NCBI GenBank assembly: GCA_046048295.1
Contig: JBJOGJ010000212.1
Coordinates: 1-6,861, forward strand
Length of the DNA stretch: 6,861 nt
Direction: 5' to 3'
Origin: CBDCWA01 sp046048295
GTDB lineage: Bacteria; Pseudomonadota; Alphaproteobacteria; Rhizobiales; Hyphomicrobiaceae
The notes under the pieces are model-generated. The model worked only from the letters and a program-made list of their open reading frames with translations, did no database searches and was not told the DNA's origin. A program made the position numbers and the translations under genes. How positions within the stretch are numbered: position 1 is the stretch's first letter; the number at the start of each line of letters is the position of its first letter. Positions 1 through 4,931 of the stretch are shown one piece after another.

Positions 1-40
1 TTAATTTTGGACCAAATCCATTTTTTTCAGCCGATAAAAT
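1..40. other. AT-rich sequence downstream of hemH
   Basis: This short stretch lies beyond the hemH stop codon and is far richer in A and T than the rest of the window. It contains a seven-T run on the plus strand (26-32 region) and a small near-palindrome, ATTTTGGACCAAAT, at about 4-17. No gene of useful length can be read in it. The T run is on the wrong strand to terminate hemH, and no GC-rich stem precedes it on the plus strand inside the window, so I do not call a terminator. Confidence 0.4.
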
Positions 41-1090
41 TCAGAGCCAACCGGCCAGTTCACGCCTTACAACAGTTTCGATCACATCGATTCCGGATTC
101 GTCGTCGTTGAGGCAGGGGACATGCGAGAATTGCTCGCCTCCGTTCTCATGGAACAATTCGCCCGCTTCCTCGCGTATTTCCTCAAGCGTCTCGAGACAG
201 TCGGAAACGAAGCCCGGAGTTATGATCATCAGGCTGCGCACGCCCTCCGCCGCCAGCGATTTCACTGTTTCATCCGTATAAGGTTGCAGCCACTCCTCAG
301 GCCCGAACCGCGACTGAAACGTCGCGCGCAGACGCTTTTCATCGAGGCCGAGCGCCTCGCGGAGAAGCCGGGTTGTCTTCATGCAATGGCAATAGTAGGG
401 GTCGCCTTTTTCAAAATAGCTTTTCGGAATACCGTGGAACGATGCCAGGATGACCTCCGGCTCGAATCCGGCCTCCGAAACGTGAGACTTGATAGATCCT
501 GCAAGCGCGCGGATGTATTCCGGGGTGTCGTAGTAGGGCGGCACGCTTCGCACTGCCGGCTGCCAGCGCATTGCGGCAAGTGCCTCGAATACCTTGTCAC
601 CGACCGTCGCGGTAGTACTTGCAGCATACTGAGGGTAGAGCGGAAACCATAAAATCCGGTCGCACCCATGCGACTTCAGTCGATCGAGCCCCTGCTTGAT
701 GGATGGCTTGCCATAACGCATCGCCCAATCCACGAGAACCGCATTTTCTCCCTCGAGCCTTTCGCCGAGCTTTTGCGCCTGGCTTCGCGTGTAGGTTCGG
801 AGAAAGCTTTCGTCACGCTCGCGATTCCAGATTTTCTCGTATGCCTTGGCGACCTTCTGCGGGCGCCGGTTGAGAATTATCCCATACAGCAGCGGATACC
901 AGAACCAGCGCGGCCATTCGATAACTCGCTTGTCGGACAGAAACTCGGCAAGATATCGCCGCATCGACCAGTAGTCCGTGGCGTCGGGGGTGCCGAGATT
1001 GACCAAAAGGACGCCGACGCGGCCTATTGCGACATCAGGGTGCCCGACCGGGCGCATCGATCGGGCAGTCGTTTTCTCGTCAAAGACCAT
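41..1090 (-). CDS. hemH: Ferrochelatase (protoheme ferro-lyase)
   Basis: Inserts Fe(II) into protoporphyrin IX to make protoheme, the last step of heme b synthesis, in the cytoplasm or at the inner face of the membrane. With the ATG at 1090 the protein has 349 residues, normal for proteobacterial ferrochelatases. Near the N-terminus stands VGVLLVNLGTPDATDYW (about 25-41), typical of rhizobial HemH. The family signature SFHGIPKSYFEKGDPY starts near residue 217 and carries the presumed metal-site histidine H219; the partner glutamate is E300 in FVSDCLETLEEI. The start is uncertain. A GTG at 1114 would add eight residues and an ATG at 1057 would remove eleven; neither has a good ribosome binding site. 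I prefer 1090 because the leader before the HP residues then has the length I recall for rhizobial homologues. The YCHC cysteine pair (about 233-236) is common in the family; whether an iron-sulfur cluster is present cannot be judged by eye. It is the last gene of the run, about 70 nt after the CHAD gene. Confidence 0.96.
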   Translation of the reverse strand: MVFDEKTTARSMRPVGHPDVAIGRVGVLLVNLGTPDATDYWSMRRYLAEFLSDKRVIEWPRWFWYPLLYGIILNRRPQKVAKAYEKIWNRERDESFLRTYTRSQAQKLGERLEGENAVLVDWAMRYGKPSIKQGLDRLKSHGCDRILWFPLYPQYAASTTATVGDKVFEALAAMRWQPAVRSVPPYYDTPEYIRALAGSIKSHVSEAGFEPEVILASFHGIPKSYFEKGDPYYCHCMKTTRLLREALGLDEKRLRATFQSRFGPEEWLQPYTDETVKSLAAEGVRSLMIITPGFVSDCLETLEEIREEAGELFHENGGEQFSHVPCLNDDESGIDVIETVVRRELAGWL

Positions 1091-1132
1091 GGTATCCGAT
1101 CTTACAGAAGACACTTCACCGAGTTACGAACG

Positions 1133-1146
1133 CCGGCGACCGCCGG
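1133..1146. repeat. Perfect inverted repeat between the CHAD gene and hemH
   Basis: CCGGCG-AC-CGCCGG is a perfect 6-bp inverted repeat with a two-base centre, in the short gap between the CHAD stop codon and the hemH start. In RNA it could form a GC-only hairpin in the hemH leader. No T-tract follows on the minus strand, so it is not a classical intrinsic terminator. Its position would suit an attenuating or RNA-stabilising hairpin, but chance occurrence in GC-rich DNA is also plausible. Confidence 0.3.
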
Positions 1147-1161
1147 ATGACACCCCCAAGC

Positions 1162-2082
1162 CTATACAGCGGCCTCGACACTTTCCTCGGTCATGCGGTG
1201 GGCGGAGCGCCAGTATTTCGGCAACACCCGGCGCCATTCCCGAACCTCGTTGGCAAGCAGTATCTCGGCGCGGGAAAAGGCTCTCTGCCGCGCCTCGAAC
1301 TGATGCCCTGAAGCGATCTCGAGAAGCTTGCGTTGAAACTTGCCGCCACTAGCCGGCTTGCCATTTTGTTCAAGAAACTCCATTGCCAAGGCTAGATCGT
1401 GATCGGTACCGAGAAAGCCGGATATCTCGCGTGCGATCTGGACCCGCGCCTTGAACATACCCGGCCAGAGGGGCGCAAGAACCTGCATGTGTCGCCAGTG
1501 CCGCTGGATGTTCTTTCTCAGTTCGTGGATGTGATCGACTGTCGGGGAAACCATGGCTACACCGTAGGCGCTCTGGCATCCTGCATAAGTATGGGCGAAG
1601 CCTTCGGCAATGGTATCGGCACCGTCGGCTTTGATTTCGAGCTTACGGAATTTCCGTCGTGCGCGTGCCAGCGCTTTGGCCGCGGGGCGGGGATCTCCCT
1701 CATTGATGAGCTCTGCCCGGCGCTGATCCAGGACGGCGATGAGTTGCTGAATTCCGGCATCGGAATTGAACCGTCCCATCTCGCCACTGCGGGTCAATTG
1801 AATGAGCGTCGCATGCAGCACGTCTGTATCACGCCGCCCGGCGAGAAGACGGCCGATATCGCGCAGTCGGCGATTCTCTCGCTTGAAGTCCGCCGGCTCG
1901 ATGCCTGGCCCCAGAAGGCTCAGCAGGGCACGAAGACGCTTGATTGCCTTTCGCGCCGAATGCACCGCCACCTCGAGGTCCGGGCCTTCCACGAGAACCC
2001 GCTCGGCCGCGGCGAACTGCTCATTCGCGATGCGGCGGACGTTCTCGCCGATCGCCTCATCGAGCCGCAAACGATAGGCCAC
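1162..2082 (-). CDS. CHAD domain-containing protein
   Basis: A 306-residue all-helical, strongly basic protein of the CHAD family (conserved histidine alpha-helical domain). CHAD proteins are known to bind polyphosphate through basic, histidine-containing helix pairs and often associate with polyphosphate granules. The two expected halves are visible. The first has VHSARKAIKRLRALL (40-54, H41, R44, K45, K48, R49) followed by LRDIGRLLAGRRDTDVL (73-89). The second has HIHELRKNIQRHWRHMQVL (184-202, H186, R189, K190, H195, H198) followed by FLGTDHDLALAMEFL (223-237). There is no CYTH (triphosphate tunnel) domain in front, so this is a stand-alone CHAD protein. The start is a GTG preceded by an excellent Shine-Dalgarno GGAGGA four bases away. 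It begins 42 nt after thiE and is probably co-transcribed with it. The exact ligand and cellular role are unknown; a link to thiamine or heme metabolism is only suggested by position. Confidence 0.9.
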   Translation of the reverse strand: MAYRLRLDEAIGENVRRIANEQFAAAERVLVEGPDLEVAVHSARKAIKRLRALLSLLGPGIEPADFKRENRRLRDIGRLLAGRRDTDVLHATLIQLTRSGEMGRFNSDAGIQQLIAVLDQRRAELINEGDPRPAAKALARARRKFRKLEIKADGADTIAEGFAHTYAGCQSAYGVAMVSPTVDHIHELRKNIQRHWRHMQVLAPLWPGMFKARVQIAREISGFLGTDHDLALAMEFLEQNGKPASGGKFQRKLLEIASGHQFEARQRAFSRAEILLANEVREWRRVLPKYWRSAHRMTEESVEAAV

Positions 2083-2086
2083 GTCT

Positions 2087-2092
2087 TCCTCC
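2087..2092 (-). promoter_or_regulatory. Ribosome binding site of the CHAD gene
   Basis: On the minus strand GGAGGA lies four bases before the GTG at 2082. It is the strongest Shine-Dalgarno match in the window, and it decides the GTG start over other in-frame codons. Confidence 0.7.
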
Positions 2093-2124
2093 GATCGCTG
2101 TCAGCACCAAATCGATGCGCCAAT

Positions 2125-2754
2125 TCACGCGCTGCACGTTCTCGCCCATGCCAGCCATGCCGAGACCCGTGACGCCGGATCCGGATGTGTCATGAAGTCG
2201 GTGATCACGGCTACGCTGTCGGCACCGGCATCCAAAACCCCGCCTGCCCGCTCCGGCGTTATCCCACCGATTGCAACAAGCGGCAGTCCGCCGATCCTAT
2301 CCTTCCACGCTCGAACGCGCACGAGACCTTGTGGCGACCACTTCATCACCTTGAGCTTCGTTTCGTAGACGGGGCCAAGCGCGACATAATCGGGTTCGGC
2401 AGCAAGCGCGATGTCCAGTTCCTCGGTGCTGTGGGTCGAAATTCCGAGCCTCGTTCCCGAGTTCTTGATCGCCGCAACATCGGCCGCTGCCAAGTCCTCC
2501 TGACCGAGGTGAACATAATTGGCCCCAAGATCGATAGCCTCGCGCCAGTAGTCGTTGACAATGAGCTGGCAGCCATGATCGGCGCAGGTTCGCATGGCCT
2601 GCTCGATCTGCCTGCGAACCTCGCCCACGCCGGTGTCCTTCAACCGGAGCTGAACCGTACGGATGCCGAGCGGCACCAGGCGCGCGATCCAGTCGGCATC
2701 GGGAAGGATGGGATAGAATACATCGAGCCGGCTGCTCGTCCCGGTCGGATTCAT
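2125..2754 (-). CDS. thiE: Thiamine-phosphate synthase (thiamine-phosphate pyrophosphorylase)
   Basis: Joins hydroxymethylpyrimidine diphosphate with the thiazole phosphate made by ThiG, giving thiamine phosphate and pyrophosphate, in the cytoplasm. The protein has 209 residues, the normal size of this TIM-barrel enzyme. Motifs in order: TVQLRLKD (33-40, with R37 and K39 at the diphosphate-binding positions), NDYW (67-70), VHLGQEDL (81-88), GISTHS (104-109), GPVYETKLKVMKW (127-139, T132 and K135 with the spacing of the phosphate-binding Thr/Lys of the family) and AIGGITPE (161-168). The N-terminal strand reads YPILPDADW rather than the usual YLVTD, and the GPVY loop differs from the GPIFPT form; I recall both differences from alphaproteobacterial ThiE. 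The start ATG overlaps the thiG stop as ATGA, so translation is coupled. GAGGA and AGGA lie just upstream inside thiG. Confidence 0.96.
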   Translation of the reverse strand: MNPTGTSSRLDVFYPILPDADWIARLVPLGIRTVQLRLKDTGVGEVRRQIEQAMRTCADHGCQLIVNDYWREAIDLGANYVHLGQEDLAAADVAAIKNSGTRLGISTHSTEELDIALAAEPDYVALGPVYETKLKVMKWSPQGLVRVRAWKDRIGGLPLVAIGGITPERAGGVLDAGADSVAVITDFMTHPDPASRVSAWLAWARTCSA

Positions 2755-3578
2755 TCGTCCTGTTTCCTCAAATCGAAGAACGGCGTGCCAGCCACGGGAG
2801 TCGATGGCTCGGCCATGTCGCGCATTGCCATGAGCCCGGCCTCGAATGCGGTCCTACCGGCCACCACGGCCTGCGCAAAGGCCGTCGCCATGCGAACCGG
2901 ATCGACTGCCTTTGCGACCGCAGTGTTCAGAAGGACTGCATCGTAGCCCATCTCCATCGCCTGGGCGGCATGCGAGGGTGCGCCGAGACCGGCGTCGACG
3001 ACGAGCGGTACAGCCGGAAAGTAGTTCCGCATGGTCTTCAGCGCATATGGATTGGCGAGGCCGCGGCCCGTGCCGATAGGCGCCCCCCACGGCATCAGGA
3101 TGCGGCAGCCGGCAGCGAGAAGACGCTCGGCTGCACCGAGATCCTCTGTCGTGTAGGGGAAGACATCGAAGTCCTGGCGGCCGAGTTCGACTGCAGCCTC
3201 GACGAGACCGAACAAGTCTGGCTGCAGCGTATCGTCGTTGGCGATAACCTCGAGCTTGATCCAGCGGGTATCGAACAATTCGCGCGCCATCAGGGCCGTC
3301 GTGATGGCCTCCTTCGGCGTGCGGCATCCGGCCGTATTCGGCAAAACACGCACGCCCAGCTCGCCAACGAACTCCAGGAACTTCTGGCCCGTCTTACCGC
3401 GAGCGTTCTCGCGCCTGAGCGACACCGTGACGATGCCGGCACCGGACTTCCTGACAGCATCTGCAAGCACCTGCGGCGAGGGATATTGTGCGGTTCCAAG
3501 GAGCATGCGCGATCCGACATCGACGCCGTAGGGCGCGAATGGTCCGATGCCTGTTCCCAATTTCTGCAGCTCTGTCAT
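2751..3578 (-). CDS. thiG: Thiazole synthase
   Basis: Forms the thiazole ring of thiamine from 1-deoxy-D-xylulose 5-phosphate, dehydroglycine (supplied by ThiO) and sulfur from the ThiS thiocarboxylate. It has 275 residues; many ThiG proteins are nearer 255-260, and the extra length lies mainly at the N-terminus. The Schiff-base lysine is K108 in WIKLEVI (106-112). Other landmarks are NTAGC (81-85), PWGAPIGTGRGL (163-174), VVDAGLGAPSHA (193-204) and LLNTAVAKA (216-224). The ATG at 3578 follows thiS by eight bases, and a GGATAGGAC stretch within the end of thiS supplies the ribosome binding site, so the sulfur carrier and its acceptor enzyme should be translated together. The gene ends in a four-base overlap with thiE. 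Confidence 0.98.
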   Translation of the reverse strand: MTELQKLGTGIGPFAPYGVDVGSRMLLGTAQYPSPQVLADAVRKSGAGIVTVSLRRENARGKTGQKFLEFVGELGVRVLPNTAGCRTPKEAITTALMARELFDTRWIKLEVIANDDTLQPDLFGLVEAAVELGRQDFDVFPYTTEDLGAAERLLAAGCRILMPWGAPIGTGRGLANPYALKTMRNYFPAVPLVVDAGLGAPSHAAQAMEMGYDAVLLNTAVAKAVDPVRMATAFAQAVVAGRTAFEAGLMAMRDMAEPSTPVAGTPFFDLRKQDE

Positions 3579-3586
3579 CAGACGTC

Positions 3587-3802
3587 CTATCCGCCCTGCC
3601 TTGCCGACAATACTTCCACTTTGTCCCCCTTATTGATCGTCGTGCGCTGGCGCTCCCCAGTGGATACAAAGCTACCGTTCACCGCGGTTGCTACCTTGGC
3701 GTCACCGAAGCCCGCCTCCACGACGAGGTCGGCAAGTGTCGTTGCCCGAGTCGCGAAAGGTTCTCCGTTCAACGTTATGTCGAGGGTCTCTGTGCCGTTC
3801 AT
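3587..3802 (-). CDS. thiS: Sulfur carrier protein ThiS
   Basis: A 71-residue ubiquitin-fold protein ending in the obligatory Gly-Gly. Its C-terminus is adenylated and converted to a thiocarboxylate that donates sulfur to ThiG. Visible landmarks are the N-terminal strand LDITLNGEPF (7-16), VATAVNGSFV (37-46) and the end VEVLSARQGG (62-71). The ATG at 3802 gives the usual family length, but only a weak GAG lies before it. Two alternatives deserve note: an in-frame ATG at 3874, with AAAGGG five bases upstream, would add 24 residues of atypical Ala/Arg-rich sequence; and a five-codon ORF with a better ribosome binding site stops one base before the 3802 start. No ThiF-type adenylating enzyme is encoded in the window, so activation must rely on a gene elsewhere. 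Confidence 0.93.
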   Translation of the reverse strand: MNGTETLDITLNGEPFATRATTLADLVVEAGFGDAKVATAVNGSFVSTGERQRTTINKGDKVEVLSARQGG

Positions 3803-3885
3803 CTCAGATCGCGTTGTACATGATCGCCTCGCATGGGCCAGCTCAGCGCAAACCGCAGCCGCGCCCCACGCCATCCGGACCCTTT

Positions 3886-3913
3886 ACTATATAGGCTTCC
3901 GGCGCTCACGCAA
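3886..3913 (-). promoter_or_regulatory. Candidate internal promoter for thiSGE
   Basis: Read on the minus strand, TTGCGT (3913-3908) is separated by 16 bases from TATAGT (3891-3886). The latter sits in CCTATATAGTAAAG, an AT-rich island in otherwise GC-rich DNA. TATAGT matches the sigma-70 -10 consensus at five of six positions; the -35 box matches only at TTG. It lies about 90 bases before the thiS start, in the only sizeable gap of the run. An imperfect inverted repeat (CCGGACC / GGCTTCCGG, 3874-3902) flanks the -10 box. Confidence 0.35.
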
Positions 3914-3923
3914 AACTTCCGGC
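3896..3923. repeat. Direct repeat CTTCCGGC with 20-base period
   Basis: CTTCCGGC occurs at 3896-3903 and again at 3916-3923, exactly 20 bases apart, just past the thiO stop codon and around the candidate -35 box of the thiSGE promoter. Two copies on the same face of the helix would fit a dimeric regulator, but eight-base repeats in GC-rich DNA can arise by chance. Confidence 0.35.
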
Positions 3924-3924
3924 A

Positions 3925-4917
3925 CTAGCTGGCTGCGATCAACAGCGGATGTGAGAATTCGCCGGTCGACAGGAAGCCCGCCACTGCCTCCGCAAGTACC
4001 GGCGCAAGGAGAAAACCATGCCGGTAGGCACCATTCACCCTGATCGTTCTCGTCTCGACGATGGCGCGTGGAATATTGTCCGGCAGCGAGGGCCTGAGTC
4101 CTGCGCCGAATTCGAGGATCTCGGCCTCGCCAAAGCCCGGATGCAGTGCGTAGGCAAGCCCCAGGAGTTCGAGTGCCGAACGCACGGTCACGGGGCTTTG
4201 GTCCTCGCTTTCCATCACCGTCGCGCCGACCATGTAGAGCCCCTCTCCCCAGGGCACGATGTAGAGTGGATGGCGTGGATGGAGAAGCCTGACTGGCCGA
4301 TTGAGTTGTATGTCAGCCGTCCGAATGACAATGCGCTCGCCCCTCACACCGCGCAGGTTCTGGATATCATCCTGGGCGCCCATGCCGCGGCAGTCGATAG
4401 TCCAATCCGTATCGCTGCCGGCCTCCTGCCAACTCCGTCCGAACTCGACCCTGCCGCCGGCAGACCGCACCGCTGCGAGCAGGTAGGCTAGAGCTTCGGG
4501 CGTCGCCATATGCGCCTCCTGTTCATAGAAGAGGCCGGTATGGAAACGAGTGCCGAGATCAGGCTCGAGAGCAGCCAGATCCTCTGGTGAGAGTTGCCTG
4601 TGCCCCCGTGTTGCGCGGCCAAATCGCGTCAACTCCCCGTGATCGCGGACATTTGCAACGACGAGTGTGCCCTGCTGGCGAATGCCCGGATAACGCGATT
4701 TCCAAAGCTCGAGCGCCTCGAGGCCGAGGTCCCGCACCAGGGCATGGGCACCTTCCTCTTCGCAGAACGGCGATAGCATTGCACCTGCATACCAGCTCTG
4801 GGCGGCGGCAAACGGCTCGCCGCTCGCTTCGACGAGGGCGACCTCATGACCCGCTTCAAGTAGCCTCACGGCCTGCCAAAGCCCGAAAACCCCGGCGCCG
4901 ACGATCTCGATCTTCAA
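3925..4917 (-). CDS. thiO: Glycine oxidase ThiO (FAD-dependent)
   Basis: A flavoprotein of the D-amino acid oxidase family that oxidises glycine to iminoacetate (dehydroglycine), the C-N unit of the thiamine thiazole. It has 330 residues, within the ThiO range. The N-terminal dinucleotide fold shows IEIVGAGVFGLWQA (3-16, GxGxxG at 7-12) with E30 ending the second strand to bind the FAD ribose. AGAMLSPFCEEE (44-55) is typical of ThiO. Later landmarks are DCRGMGA (175-181), YIVPWGEGLYMVGAT (219-233), GLRPSLPDNIPRA (273-285, with R275 at the probable substrate-carboxylate position) and GAYRHGFLLAPVLAEA (296-311). The start codon is TTG, supported by an AGGAG seven bases upstream and by the FAD motif that follows at once. 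It begins 14 nt after the ggt stop codon, and its ribosome binding site lies in that gap. This is the glycine-using version of the pathway, as opposed to the tyrosine-using ThiH. Confidence 0.95.
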   Translation of the reverse strand: MKIEIVGAGVFGLWQAVRLLEAGHEVALVEASGEPFAAAQSWYAGAMLSPFCEEEGAHALVRDLGLEALELWKSRYPGIRQQGTLVVANVRDHGELTRFGRATRGHRQLSPEDLAALEPDLGTRFHTGLFYEQEAHMATPEALAYLLAAVRSAGGRVEFGRSWQEAGSDTDWTIDCRGMGAQDDIQNLRGVRGERIVIRTADIQLNRPVRLLHPRHPLYIVPWGEGLYMVGATVMESEDQSPVTVRSALELLGLAYALHPGFGEAEILEFGAGLRPSLPDNIPRAIVETRTIRVNGAYRHGFLLAPVLAEAVAGFLSTGEFSHPLLIAAS

Positions 4918-4924
4918 CTCCGCA

Positions 4925-4929
4925 CTCCT
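4925..4929 (-). promoter_or_regulatory. Ribosome binding site deciding the TTG start of thiO
   Basis: On the minus strand the ggt stop TAG is followed by ACAGGAGTGCGGAG and then TTG. AGGAG at seven bases from the TTG is a good Shine-Dalgarno. It falls entirely within the 14-base gap, so ribosomes finishing ggt can restart on thiO. Confidence 0.65.
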
Positions 4930-4931
4930 GT

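Noticed and set aside
1..40. Intrinsic terminator using the seven-T run
   Set aside because: The run is on the plus strand, opposite to hemH, and has no GC-rich stem in front of it within the window.
1399..2172. Long open frame of 257 codons on the plus strand opposite the CHAD gene and the end of thiE
   Set aside because: It lies antisense to well supported genes, has no recognisable motif and shows the composition expected of a shadow frame in high-GC DNA.
2970..4043. Plus-strand frame of 357 codons across thiG, thiS and part of thiO
   Set aside because: It crosses several real genes on the other strand and the gap between them, and its translation resembles no protein family I know.
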